The notes beneath the pieces were generated by a model. It did no database searches, was not told where the DNA came from, and saw nothing but the letters and a program-made list of their open reading frames with translations. From JBCBSK01 sp039819185 (lineage in GTDB: Bacteria; Pseudomonadota; Alphaproteobacteria; Rhizobiales; Tepidamorphaceae), in NCBI GenBank assembly GCA_039819185.1, contig JBCBSK010000032.1, positions 1 through 27,861 on the forward strand: 27,861 nucleotides of DNA, read 5' to 3'. This document shows positions 1 to 7,663 of the stretch, piece after piece. The position numbers were made by a program, and so were the translations under genes. Position 1 is the first letter of the stretch. Every line of letters begins with the position of its first letter.

Positions 1-2
1 CT

Positions 3-938
3 TTCGTTGTCGTGTTCGGCGATCAGGAGAACGAAAGCCTCAACGAACTCACCGCCAAGGCGGCCACCGCGGCCAGCGCCATCGGCGGCCCGCTTCATGT
101 GCTCGTCGCAGGGCAGGGTTGCGCAGGCGTTGCCGACGCGGCAGCCAAGATTGCCGGCACGGAAAAGGTTCTGCTCGCCGAGCATGACAGTCTCGCCAAT
201 CGACTCGCCGAACCTATGACGGCGCTGATCACATCTCTGGCCGGCAGCTATGACGCAATCGTTGCGGCCGCGACGACGACTGGCAAAAACGTTCTGCCGC
301 GTGTCGCAGCACTGCTTGACGTCATGCAGGTCTCAGACATCACAGACGTCGTTTCGTCAGACACGTTTGAACGGCCCATCTATGCCGGCAATGCGATCCA
401 GACCGTTCAAGCGACCGATACCAAGAAGATCGTTACGGTACGCGCAACCGCGTTCGCATCCGCCGAGATGTCCGGCTCGGCCAGTGTCGAGGCCGTGGCT
501 TTCGAGTCAGATCCCGGCCTGTCGCGCTTCGTTGGCGAAGATCTGACTCAGTCTGACAGGCCTGAACTGGCTTCCGCCAAGATCGTTGTGTCTGGTGGAC
601 GTGCGCTTGGCAGCAATGAGAACTTTGTCGAGTATATTGAACCGATCGCGGACAAGCTCGGGGCCGCCGTCGGCGCCTCACGCGCGGCCGTCGATGCGGG
701 CTATATGTCGAACGACCATCAGGTCGGCCAAACCGGTAAGGTCGTGGCGCCGGAACTTTATATGGCGATTGGTATTTCTGGCGCGATCCAGCATCTTGCC
801 GGGATGAAGGACTCCAAAGTGATCGTCGCGATCAACAAAGACGAGGAAGCGCCGATCTTTCAGGTCGCCGATTACGGCCTTGTCGCCGATCTGTTCCAAG
901 CACTTCCAGAACTCAAGTCCGAGCTGGAAAAGGGCTGA
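3..938 (+). CDS. etfA: Electron transfer flavoprotein subunit alpha (5' end cut by window)
   Basis: Alpha subunit of the soluble heterodimeric ETF, which takes electrons from acyl-CoA and other dehydrogenases and passes them to ETF:ubiquinone oxidoreductase. The frame is open from the window's first bases (visible start FVVVFGDQENESLN), so one or two codons including the start probably lie outside; a GTG at 12 is in frame but would remove the first beta strand. The C-terminal FAD-binding domain is unmistakable: VSGGRALGS, then GASRAAVDAGY, HQVGQTGKVVAPELY, GISGAIQH and VAINKDEEAPIF, ending near LVADLFQALPEL. About 311 residues are visible, the normal family length. etfB would be expected just upstream, outside the window. 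The hydroxyacyl-CoA dehydrogenase gene 134 bases downstream fits a beta-oxidation role. Family assignment is very secure. Confidence 0.96.
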   Translation, partial: FVVVFGDQENESLNELTAKAATAASAIGGPLHVLVAGQGCAGVADAAAKIAGTEKVLLAEHDSLANRLAEPMTALITSLAGSYDAIVAAATTTGKNVLPRVAALLDVMQVSDITDVVSSDTFERPIYAGNAIQTVQATDTKKIVTVRATAFASAEMSGSASVEAVAFESDPGLSRFVGEDLTQSDRPELASAKIVVSGGRALGSNENFVEYIEPIADKLGAAVGASRAAVDAGYMSNDHQVGQTGKVVAPELYMAIGISGAIQHLAGMKDSKVIVAINKDEEAPIFQVADYGLVADLFQALPELKSELEKG

Positions 939-1008
939 CCCGGCAGGCTTTTGACCTACAGTCGCAAGACTTGGGAGATTTACGGCCATATGTGCGGGTT
1001 CACGCGGT

Positions 1009-1034
1009 CGCGGGATCGTGCTAGCCGATCCGCG
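1009..1034 (+). other. Intercistronic stem-loop between etfA and hbd
   Basis: The left arm CGCGGGATCG (1009-1018) pairs with CGATCCGCG (1026-1034) with one bulged G and a 7-base loop. No T run follows, so it is not a good intrinsic terminator. It could be an mRNA-stabilising or partial processing hairpin. Seen in sequence; function is inference. Confidence 0.35.
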
Positions 1035-1072
1035 ATGACGGAACAGAGCAAGTTGGACGCGGGACAAAACCG

Positions 1073-1957
1073 ATGACGGCGCTTGTAATCAAGAAAGTGG
1101 GCGTCATCGGCGCCGGCCAGATGGGCAACGGCATCGCACATGTCAGCGCGATCGCGGGGTTCGATGTGGCGTTGAACGATATCAGCGCAGATCGGATCCA
1201 AGCAGGGCTGGCTACCATCAATGGCAATCTGTCGCGCCAAGTCTCCAAGAATCAGATCAGTGACGCGGATCGCGAAGCTGTCCTGTCGAGGATCGTGGCG
1301 GCGGAAACCATGGACGAGATGGCCGATTGCGACATCGTGATCGAGTCCGCCGTCGAACGGGAAGACATCAAGCGCGAGATCTTCAAGTCGATCTGCCCAA
1401 TCCTGAAGCCAGAGGCGATTCTCGCATCCAACACCTCATCGATCTCCATCACCCGCCTTGCCGCGGTGACCGATCGACCCGAGCGTTTCGTCGGCGTTCA
1501 TTTCATGAACCCGGTGCCGATCATGCAGTTGGTCGAACTCATCCGCGGTATCGCCACCGAAGACGAAACCTTCGAGATCGCAAAGAAGTTCGTCGCCGAT
1601 ATCGGCAAGACCTCGACCATGGCCGAGGACTTCCCCGCTTTCATCGTCAACCGCATCCTGTTGCCGATGATCAACGAGGCGATCTACACACTCTATGAAG
1701 GCGTCGGCACGGTCGAATCTATCGACACAGCGATGAAACTGGGCGCCAACCACCCAATGGGCCCGTTGCAGCTTGCCGATTTCATCGGGCTCGACACCTG
1801 CCTGTCGATCATGCAGGTGCTCTATGAGGGGCTTGCGGATTCGAAATACCGGCCCTGCCCGCTATTGGTGAAATATGTCGAGGCGGGTTGGCTCGGGCGT
1901 AAGTCTCAGCGCGGCTTCTACGATTATCGCGGCGAGACACCTGTCCCGACACGCTGA
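1073..1957 (+). CDS. hbdA: 3-hydroxybutyryl-CoA dehydrogenase
   Basis: NAD(P)-dependent 3-hydroxyacyl-CoA dehydrogenase that interconverts 3-hydroxybutyryl-CoA and acetoacetyl-CoA in fatty-acid/butanoate metabolism; cytoplasmic. The N-terminal Rossmann fold has the dinucleotide motif GVIGAGQMGNG (about residues 10-20). SNTSSISI (about 122-129) and GVHFMNPVPIMQLVELI (about 142-158, with the catalytic His and Glu) are the family signature. The C-terminal helical domain carries NRILLPMINEAI and GANHPMGPLQLADFIGLD. The length of 294 residues is typical for the short stand-alone form (FadB-type fusions are much longer). The ATG at 1073 places the Rossmann motif at the usual distance from the N-terminus. 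It follows etfA in the same direction, an arrangement common in alphaproteobacteria. The symbol could equally be paaH or fadB2; substrate chain-length preference cannot be read from the sequence. Confidence 0.94.
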   Translation: MTALVIKKVGVIGAGQMGNGIAHVSAIAGFDVALNDISADRIQAGLATINGNLSRQVSKNQISDADREAVLSRIVAAETMDEMADCDIVIESAVEREDIKREIFKSICPILKPEAILASNTSSISITRLAAVTDRPERFVGVHFMNPVPIMQLVELIRGIATEDETFEIAKKFVADIGKTSTMAEDFPAFIVNRILLPMINEAIYTLYEGVGTVESIDTAMKLGANHPMGPLQLADFIGLDTCLSIMQVLYEGLADSKYRPCPLLVKYVEAGWLGRKSQRGFYDYRGETPVPTR

Positions 1958-2013
1958 TCCCCTCCTACCCGCAAACTAACCTGTCCTTAACGACGTTTGG
2001 GCAGACTGGTCCC

Positions 2014-2211
2014 ATGTCCAGTATTTCCGCCTCCTACGCGGCCAGTTCAGCGGCCCAGACCCAAGCCGCTCTTGGCACTGAAATGGTCAAAATGCAGGCT
2101 CAGGCCGCGCAGGGCCTTGCAGAACTTCTGGAAGAGAGCGCGCAGGCCTTGCAGGAAGCTGTTGCTACGCCTGCACCGGGCCAGGGAATTCAGCTCGACA
2201 CGAGCGCCTGA
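2014..2211 (+). CDS. Small YjfB-like putative motility protein
   Basis: A 65-residue acidic, Ala/Gln-rich protein predicted to be mostly one amphipathic helix (about residues 8-50, rich in AQAAQGLAELLEES-type repeats), ending in a Pro/Gly-containing tail GQGIQLDTSA. The order (Ser/Ala-rich start, central Met/Gln helix, C-terminal G-x-x-I/L-D tail) resembles the YjfB 'putative motility protein' family, whose function is not established. No signal peptide, membrane segment or cysteine is present. It stands alone, 56 bases after hbdA, with no flagellar gene in the window. The Shine-Dalgarno is weak. The family call rests on overall pattern and needs a profile search; that it is a real gene is supported by its clean frame and Ala/Gln-rich helical composition. 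Confidence 0.6.
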   Translation: MSSISASYAASSAAQTQAALGTEMVKMQAQAAQGLAELLEESAQALQEAVATPAPGQGIQLDTSA

Positions 2212-2216
2212 CGGCT

Positions 2217-2243
2217 CCAAACCGCGTCATCACGGTTCTTTGG
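2217..2243 (+). terminator. Possible weak terminator hairpin after the small protein gene
   Basis: CCAAACCG (2217-2224) can pair with CGGTT..TTGG (2233-2243) across an 8-base loop with a two-base bulge; a short CTTT lies inside the right arm. The hairpin sits 6 bases after the stop codon. There is no long U tract, so efficiency is doubtful. Confidence 0.3.
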
Positions 2244-2415
2244 GCACAACCAGCCATACAGCGGAGCAACCTGCGCCGCGAATGGCGCGGATACACTGCT
2301 TTAACATCTTAGAATCAGCCAGCTTTCTGCCTTCTGAGCGAAACACTCGACAGGCAGGATGATCGCGCGGAATTCGGGTCGCGTCGATGCAGCCCGTGCT
2401 GTCATGTCATATGAT

Positions 2416-2431
2416 CCGAGGCTCCCCTCGG
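2416..2431 (+). promoter_or_regulatory. Perfect 6-bp hairpin just upstream of the exporter ribosome binding site
   Basis: CCGAGG (2416-2421), loop CTCC, CCTCGG (2426-2431). The GGAG ribosome binding site of the next gene lies at 2438-2441 and its ATG at 2448, so a transcript starting upstream would carry this hairpin within 7 bases of the Shine-Dalgarno. It may modulate translation; no known riboswitch class is recognised. Confidence 0.3.
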
Positions 2432-2447
2432 GCACACGGAGACCGAC

Positions 2448-3413
2448 ATGACGACACAATTGCGCATGGGTCCACTCGAATGGGGCATGTTGATCACCTT
2501 GTCGCTCCTGTGGGGCGGTAGCTTCTTCTTCGGCAAGGTCGCAGTGGCGGAACTGCCACCGCTCACACTGGCCTTTCTGCGCGTGGGGATTGCGGCGGTT
2601 CTGCTGTGGACTATCGTCGCCGCGCTACGGCGCGATTTGTCGCCCCTTAAAGTGATCTGGCTGCCGCTGATCGTGCTTGGCGTTTTGAACAATGTCGTTC
2701 CGTTCAGCTTGATCCTGTGGGGTCAGCAGGAGATCGGTGCAGGCCTTGCCTCGATCCTGAACGCGACAACGCCTGTCTTCACTGTGATCGTCGCCAATGC
2801 CTTTCTCGCCGACGAACGCCTGACACCAGGCAAGGCCGTCGGCATCGCACTCGGGGTGCTCGGCGTTGCGGTTCTCGTCGGGCTCGACAGCCTGTCGGGG
2901 CTTGGCGGCAATGTCATGGCCCAGCTCGCCTGTCTGGGCGCGGCGCTGAGCTATGGGCTCGCGGCGACCTTTGCCCGTCGGTTTCGGGGCATCCCGCCGG
3001 TGCTCGTCGCGACGGGGCAATTGACCGCATCGAGCCTCGTTCTGTTACCGATCATCCTGATGCTCGATGCGCCTTGGACGCTGGGGGTTCCGTCCGTCGG
3101 AGCGCTGTGGAGCATCATCCTGCTCGGTAGCATCTCGACCGGGCTGGCCTACATCCTCTACTTCCGGATCATTCGAGCAGCGGGCGCGACGAATGGCGCG
3201 CTGGTGACACTACTGGTCCCGGTCAGCGCGATCCTTCTCGGCGCGATCGTCCTCGGCGAACGGCTTGCCGCCACCGACTTTCTTGGGATGGCATTGATCG
3301 GTCTTGGTCTGCTCGCCATCGACGGGCGGCCCTTGGCCTTTGTGGCGCAAGCTTTCGGTAGGACAAGAGCGCAATCATCGGCTCTGGACCCCCGGGACGC
3401 GCCCCGGGGGTGA
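2448..3413 (+). CDS. DMT-superfamily (EamA) transporter
   Basis: Inner-membrane protein of 321 residues with about ten hydrophobic segments arranged as two EamA repeats. The first begins at LITLSLLWGGSFFFGKVAV (about residues 14-32) and the second around MAQLACLGAALSYGLAATFARR (about 156-177). The conserved features FLADERLTPGKAVGIALGVLGVAVL in repeat one and VLGERLAATDFLGMALIGLGL in repeat two are typical of drug/metabolite exporters (RhtA/YdcZ-like). The substrate cannot be inferred. A GGAG site at 2438-2441 supports the ATG at 2448. The C-terminal tail from about residue 300 is hydrophilic, and its last codons and stop are formed by a GC-rich palindrome, so the tail may be a recent repeat-derived extension. 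The gene is convergent with the LLM oxidoreductase gene, 38 bases away. Confidence 0.9.
   Translation: MTTQLRMGPLEWGMLITLSLLWGGSFFFGKVAVAELPPLTLAFLRVGIAAVLLWTIVAALRRDLSPLKVIWLPLIVLGVLNNVVPFSLILWGQQEIGAGLASILNATTPVFTVIVANAFLADERLTPGKAVGIALGVLGVAVLVGLDSLSGLGGNVMAQLACLGAALSYGLAATFARRFRGIPPVLVATGQLTASSLVLLPIILMLDAPWTLGVPSVGALWSIILLGSISTGLAYILYFRIIRAAGATNGALVTLLVPVSAILLGAIVLGERLAATDFLGMALIGLGLLAIDGRPLAFVAQAFGRTRAQSSALDPRDAPRG
3388..3411. repeat. REP-like GC-rich palindrome overlapping the exporter stop codon
   Basis: A perfect 8-bp stem CCCCCGGG / CCCGGGGG (9 bp with the flanking A-T pair) encloses the 6-base loop ACGCGC, preceded by CTCTGG and followed by TGACG. This is the general form of the dispersed alphaproteobacterial palindromes of the type GGA-CCCCGGG...CCCGGGG-TGACG. 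It supplies the last codons and the TGA (3411-3413) of the exporter. It lies between two convergent genes and could also act as a bidirectional transcript end. Confidence 0.55.
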
Positions 3414-3451
3414 CGCACGACGCATGTGAGCGTCATTTGGCTGCAAGAGTG

Positions 3452-4636
3452 TCAGTGCTTAGCGCTGCGTGCCGCAACTTCGGCCTGATACTTCTCGGTC
3501 ATCGCCTCGACCGCCTTTGAATGCACCGCCGCAAGCTCGGGCCTCAGCTTCTCGGCGCGGGCCGCGGCTTGCATGGTCGGATGGTGGTGACCCTGGAAGT
3601 GGGGCATAACCTCGCGGGCGATCAGCTCGTAGCTCTTACGGGTTGCCTGCGGATCGGCCCAGTTGTGTGCCAACATCAGATAAGCGCCGAAGCCGCCATT
3701 CGACTGGTCCCACAGTCGATTGATCTGCTTGACGGCCATGTCCGGTGTTCCGATGGCGCCGAAACCGGACTCGTTAACGAACTCGATCATCTCCTTGACG
3801 TTGTTGCCCGGCACGGCCATCTGCGGGAACGCAGCTACGGCCTGGAAATAGTGGAACCACTGTTCCATACCGTATTCGACATCACGATAGGCCTGTTCCA
3901 TGGTGTCGGCGATGTGGACGAGCCCAACCAGACGCCACTTCGAGCGATCGACGGCCTTGCCGTGGGCCTCCGCCTCTGCCTCGATCACGTCCCAATGTAG
4001 CGCCAGCGCATCGAACCCGGCCGCTGATGTCGCGCCGATCGACAGCATGCCGGTGCCATGGCGGCCGGCAAGGCGTGGGCCTGCCGGAGAGGCGACCGCG
4101 GCAGTGCAAATATCGAACAGCGGATTGGAATAGGGCCTGAGATGCAGCCTGGCATCGACAAGATTCCAGCGCTCGTTCTGAAACGAGATCGGCTCCTCGC
4201 TGGTCAGAAGATGCATGATAACGCCGAGACTCTCCTCAAGCAGACGCCGCGTATCCTTCTGCGACAGGCCGATCATCGCGCCATCTGTCGGCAGCGCGCC
4301 GGGCCCAACGCCCATCATGATGCGGCCACGTGTCAGATGGTCGAGCATAACGATACGTTCAGCGACCCAGAGCGGGTTGTGATAGCTAAGTGAGACGACA
4401 CCGGTGCCGAGCTTGATGTTGCGCGTGCGTTCGGCGGCGGTGGCGATGAAGATCTCGGGGCTCGCGATCGTCTCGGATCCGGCCGAATGGTGCTCGCCGA
4501 TCCAGGCTTCGTCATACCCGCAGCGATCCAGCCACTGGATAAGCTCAAGGTCGGATTGCAATGAAAGCGTCGGATTGATGCCCGGCTTGTGAAACGGCGC
4601 CAGGAATATGCCGAACCGCATACGATGAGTGTCCAT
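3452..4636 (-). CDS. LLM-class flavin-dependent oxidoreductase (limonene-monooxygenase-like)
   Basis: A bacterial luciferase-like TIM-barrel flavin-dependent monooxygenase of 394 residues. The N-terminus MRFGIFLAPFHKPG.NPTL, then LIQWLDRCGYDEAWIGEHHSAG, ASPEIFIATAAERT, IKLGTGVVSLSYHNPLWVAERIVMLDHLTRGRIMMGVGPGALPTD, are hallmarks of the subgroup often annotated as limonene 1,2-monooxygenase. The real substrate is unknown. Such enzymes use reduced flavin supplied by a separate reductase, and an FMN reductase gene is divergently placed 277 bases away. The ATG at 4636 has a strong GGGAGG ribosome site upstream (about 4643-4648 on this strand); the internal Met at residue 6 is the more usual family start but lacks comparable spacing. 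The C-terminal region (about 330-394) is an Ala/Glu-rich helical extension. Confidence 0.9.
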   Translation of the reverse strand: MDTHRMRFGIFLAPFHKPGINPTLSLQSDLELIQWLDRCGYDEAWIGEHHSAGSETIASPEIFIATAAERTRNIKLGTGVVSLSYHNPLWVAERIVMLDHLTRGRIMMGVGPGALPTDGAMIGLSQKDTRRLLEESLGVIMHLLTSEEPISFQNERWNLVDARLHLRPYSNPLFDICTAAVASPAGPRLAGRHGTGMLSIGATSAAGFDALALHWDVIEAEAEAHGKAVDRSKWRLVGLVHIADTMEQAYRDVEYGMEQWFHYFQAVAAFPQMAVPGNNVKEMIEFVNESGFGAIGTPDMAVKQINRLWDQSNGGFGAYLMLAHNWADPQATRKSYELIAREVMPHFQGHHHPTMQAAARAEKLRPELAAVHSKAVEAMTEKYQAEVAARSAKH

Positions 4637-4913
4637 GAGGGCCTCCCTTTTCGATCCGCGCGTCGTTTTTGTGTGCGCGGTGTGCGTGACCGCGGCCGGC
4701 GGCGGACAAACCGGCTGAGGAACAAGGCTAGAGCGGCGCCAGCGTCACGCCAAGTGCAGACTGCCCGACAGCCGTGCAACAACCGCACCGCACCTATTCC
4801 GGGGTCGACTTACCTAGAGCATCATGCGTCTTGACCGAGTGGCGCGGGACCGGGCAGGGTTTGCGGCTATAAGCGGCCGTCCATGCCGCCAGTCAGTCAG
4901 CGGCCCTTAGTGA
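4637..4913. promoter_or_regulatory. Divergent intergenic region between the LLM oxidoreductase and the FMN reductase
   Basis: A 277-base region that must hold the promoters of both divergent genes. For the rightward gene a -10-like TATAAG occurs at 4868-4873, but the TTGACC at 4831-4836 is too far from it (31 bases) to be its -35. For the leftward gene only the GGGAGG ribosome site is clear. No operator palindrome or riboswitch was recognised and no convincing small ORF was seen. Confidence 0.4.
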
Positions 4914-5486
4914 ATGTCAGATAACCCCTTTATCGTCGGGATCGGCGGCACCACGCGGCGCGATTCAACCACTGAACGCGCGCTTAGACTGGCGCTCGCC
5001 GCGTGTGCACGGCGAGGCGCAGAGACGTATGCCATTGTCGGCGATGATATGCCTCCCGACCCCTACGACCCACAGCGCGCCGAGCGCAGCCATCAGGCAC
5101 AGGCTCTGGTGGAGGCGTGCCGCAAGGCCGACGGGATCGTTATCGCGACCCCGTCCTATCACGGCGGTATTTCGGGCCTGATCAAGAATGCCATCGACTA
5201 TGTCGAGGATCTCCGCGACGATGCCAGGCCGTATTTCGACCAGCGGGCCGTCGGACTGATCGTTAGCGCGGCCGGCACACAACAGCTTGGCAGTACGATG
5301 ACCTCGCTCAGGACGATCGTACACGCGCTACGCGGCTGGCCAACGCCCTATTCCGCGCAGATAAACTCGTCCAACAGCCCCTTTCATCAGGACGGCTCCA
5401 CGAAGGATCAGACTGTTGCCGACGCGCTCGACCTTATTGCTGAGCAAGTCATGATGTTTGCCGAGATGGTACGGCAGCGGTCCTGA
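4914..5486 (+). CDS. NAD(P)H-dependent FMN reductase family protein
   Basis: A flavodoxin-like FMN reductase of 190 residues that transfers electrons from NAD(P)H to free or bound FMN; cytoplasmic. The phosphate-binding loop GIGGTTRRDSTTERAL (about residues 9-24) matches the family's G-S-x-R-x-x-S motif, and ATPSYHGGISGLIKNAIDYVEDL (about 79-101) is the conserved S-x-Y-H/N-G-S-x-x-G-x-L-K-N-x-I-D segment. AAGTQQLGSTMTSLRTIVHALRGW follows as usual. The length matches the SsuE/MsuE-like group. The divergent LLM monooxygenase suggests it supplies reduced flavin in a two-component oxygenase, but no third gene names the substrate. The stop is 11 bases from the convergent tlpA stop. Confidence 0.88.
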   Translation: MSDNPFIVGIGGTTRRDSTTERALRLALAACARRGAETYAIVGDDMPPDPYDPQRAERSHQAQALVEACRKADGIVIATPSYHGGISGLIKNAIDYVEDLRDDARPYFDQRAVGLIVSAAGTQQLGSTMTSLRTIVHALRGWPTPYSAQINSSNSPFHQDGSTKDQTVADALDLIAEQVMMFAEMVRQRS

Positions 5487-5497
5487 CAGTCGCCAGA

Positions 5498-6244
5498 TCA
5501 GACCGCATTGCCAGCCCCCAGAACCGCACGGATCAGCGCTTTCGCATCTCCGGACGCCCAGTCTGCCGGGCCGAGCAGTGTTCCGATCTCGCAGCCTTCC
5601 GCGTCGATCAGAATGGAGGTCGGAAAGCCGAAACGGCGGTTGTCCTGGCGCAGCGTGCGCACGACAGCGTTTTCGGGATCATTGTAATTCGGCAGATTGG
5701 CGACGCCGATCTCGTCGAGGAAACCTGGGGCGCGCTCAGGGTCCTGGGTGTCGAGATTGATCGCGACGACCTCGAAATCATCGCCACCAAGTTCCACTTG
5801 CAGCTCATCGAGCAGCGGCATCTCATGCCGGCAAGGCGCACACCAGGTCGCCCAGAAATTCACCAGAATCGTCTTACCCTGCCAGTCTGACAGAGATGTC
5901 GCCTCACCATCGGGGGTCAGGAAAGCGAGATCTGGCATTCGGCGCGCGCCCTCCGGCACCAAAACAGCCGCGACGTCACCGGTCGCAAGCGGCCGCGCGG
6001 CATCGAGTCGTTCATGAGTGCCCTCGCAATGGAACACACCATCCGCCCCGGCCACCTCGGTATCATTGCCACGATCGGTCAGCATCGCGTATGCAAGCAG
6101 CGCAATCGCCGCCACCGCGATCACGAGGCCGCCGATCCGGCGCCGGTCCATTCTGAGCAGAACCGTGTTGCGGTCGATCTCCTGCTGAACCTTGCGGACA
6201 CGGTCGAGATCGTCGCGCGAGGGGCCTTCGGACTGGTCGGTCAT
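5498..6244 (-). CDS. tlpA: TlpA-type thiol:disulfide interchange protein
   Basis: A membrane-anchored periplasmic thioredoxin-like reductase of the TlpA/ResA/CcmG group, which keeps periplasmic cysteines reduced, typically for cytochrome c or cytochrome oxidase copper-site assembly. Start chosen at ATG 6244 (MTDQSEG), giving 248 residues; an ATG at 6253 is possible. The cytoplasmic N-terminus is charged, followed by one transmembrane anchor at about residues 38-55. The thioredoxin fold has the catalytic motif WCAPC at 134-138 within NFWATWCAPCRHEMP, then VVAINLDTQDPE and FGFPTSILIDAEG with the cis-Pro. Additional cysteines occur at about 73 and in DAEGCEIG. The open frame continues to 6430 inside argH, which is chance antisense coding. 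tlpA and argH are back to back, as in many alphaproteobacteria. Confidence 0.93.
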   Translation of the reverse strand: MTDQSEGPSRDDLDRVRKVQQEIDRNTVLLRMDRRRIGGLVIAVAAIALLAYAMLTDRGNDTEVAGADGVFHCEGTHERLDAARPLATGDVAAVLVPEGARRMPDLAFLTPDGEATSLSDWQGKTILVNFWATWCAPCRHEMPLLDELQVELGGDDFEVVAINLDTQDPERAPGFLDEIGVANLPNYNDPENAVVRTLRQDNRRFGFPTSILIDAEGCEIGTLLGPADWASGDAKALIRAVLGAGNAV

Positions 6245-6283
6245 GTCAAGCATCTCCAACAGGCGGCACAACAGAGGCACCGT

Positions 6284-7663
6284 ATGACAAATTCCATGTG
6301 GGGCGGTCGGTTCGCCCAAGGCCCGAGCCAGATCATGGAGGCGATCAATGTCTCGATAGACGTCGACCGGCGCCTGTTTGCCCAGGACATCCAGGGCTCG
6401 ATCGCGCATGCCGATATGCTCGCCGCTCAAGGCATCATTACCCGCAGCGACGCCAATGATGTGATTGGTGGTCTAGAGCGGATCAAGTCTGAAATCGAGA
6501 GCGGCGGCTTCACCTTCTCGCGAACGCTCGAAGACATTCACATGAATGTCGAGGCAAGGCTGAAGGAACTTGTCGGTGATCCGGCCGGCCGGCTGCACAC
6601 GGCGCGCTCGCGCAATGATCAGGTCGCGACCGATTTCAGGCTCTGGCTGCGCGATGCGCTTGACGGCATTGATGCGGCCCTTGCCGCCTATCAGCGCGCG
6701 CTGTGTGAACGGGCGATCGAAACCCATGACTGGGTGATGCCGGGCTTCACCCATCTTCAGACCGCTCAGCCCGTCACGTTCGGTCATCATCTCCTGGCCT
6801 ATGTCGAGATGGCCGAGCGCGACCGGGGGCGGATGCGGGACGCCCGCAAGCGGCTCAACGAATGTCCGCTTGGGGCCGCCGCCCTTGCAGGGACATCGTT
6901 TCCCATTGACCGCGACAGAACAGCGCAAGCGCTCGGCTTCGACCGGCCGATGGCGAATTCAATCGATGCGGTGTCAGCGCGCGACTTTGCGCTGGAAATC
7001 CTCTCTGCCTCGGCCATTCTCGCGATCCATCTGTCCCGATTCGCCGAAGAGATCGTGCTCTGGGCGACGCCGCAATTCGGCTTTGTCACACTGTCGGATG
7101 CATTTTCGACAGGCTCGTCGATCATGCCGCAGAAGCGCAATCCCGATGCCGCTGAACTCGTGCGCGCCAAGGCAGGGCGGATCCTAGGTGCGTTTTCCGG
7201 CCTTCTGCTTGTCATGAAGGGTTTGCCGCTGGCCTATTCCAAGGACATGCAAGAGGACAAGGAACCGACCTTCATAGCCCTCGATGCGCTGGAACTTGCC
7301 CTTGCCGCTATGACGGGCATGGTCGGCGACATGACGCCGAATCGCGAGACGATGCACAATGCTGCCGGAACCGGCTACTCCACCGCGACCGACCTCGCCG
7401 ACTGGCTGGTTCGAACGCTGAACATGCCGTTTCGAGAGGCTCATCATGTCACAGGCGCCGTCGTGGCCCGTGCGTCCGAACTTGACGTTGAACTGCAAGA
7501 CCTGCCGCTCGTGGAGATGCAGGCCATCTCGCCGTCGATCACCAACAAGGTCTACTCTGTCCTGTCGGTCGACGCGTCGGCAGCCAGCCGCACCAGTTTC
7601 GGTGGCACCGCGCCGGATAATGTGAAGCGCATGGCAGGCGCTTGGCTGGAGCGCCTCGGATGA
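6284..7663 (+). CDS. argH: Argininosuccinate lyase
   Basis: Catalyses the last step of arginine synthesis, argininosuccinate to arginine plus fumarate; a cytoplasmic homotetramer of the fumarase/aspartase superfamily. The ATG at 6284 (MTNSMWGGRFAQGPS) matches the conserved N-terminus; the frame is open from 6014 only because it overlaps tlpA in antisense. Motifs include LEDIHMNVEARL (about residues 84-95), TARSRNDQVATDFRLWLRD (about 106-124), PGFTHLQTAQPVTFGHHLLAYVEM (about 153-176) and the superfamily signature GSSIMPQKRNPDAAELVRAK (about 277-296). The length of 459 residues equals the family norm. It overlaps the following MOSC gene by 4 bases (ATGA), implying translational coupling. Only 39 bases separate it from divergent tlpA. 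Confidence 0.98.
   Translation: MTNSMWGGRFAQGPSQIMEAINVSIDVDRRLFAQDIQGSIAHADMLAAQGIITRSDANDVIGGLERIKSEIESGGFTFSRTLEDIHMNVEARLKELVGDPAGRLHTARSRNDQVATDFRLWLRDALDGIDAALAAYQRALCERAIETHDWVMPGFTHLQTAQPVTFGHHLLAYVEMAERDRGRMRDARKRLNECPLGAAALAGTSFPIDRDRTAQALGFDRPMANSIDAVSARDFALEILSASAILAIHLSRFAEEIVLWATPQFGFVTLSDAFSTGSSIMPQKRNPDAAELVRAKAGRILGAFSGLLLVMKGLPLAYSKDMQEDKEPTFIALDALELALAAMTGMVGDMTPNRETMHNAAGTGYSTATDLADWLVRTLNMPFREAHHVTGAVVARASELDVELQDLPLVEMQAISPSITNKVYSVLSVDASAASRTSFGGTAPDNVKRMAGAWLERLG

Noticed and set aside
4831..4873. TTGACC and TATAAG as a sigma70 promoter for the FMN reductase
   Set aside because: The spacing of 31 bases is far outside the usual 16-18.
6014..6283. Upstream extension of argH by 90 codons
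   Set aside because: It is antisense to tlpA, has Arg/His-rich non-family sequence, and the ATG at 6284 matches the argH N-terminus.
6245..6430. Upstream extension of tlpA into argH
   Set aside because: Antisense to the conserved argH N-terminus; the MTDQ start gives a normal cytosolic tail and membrane anchor.
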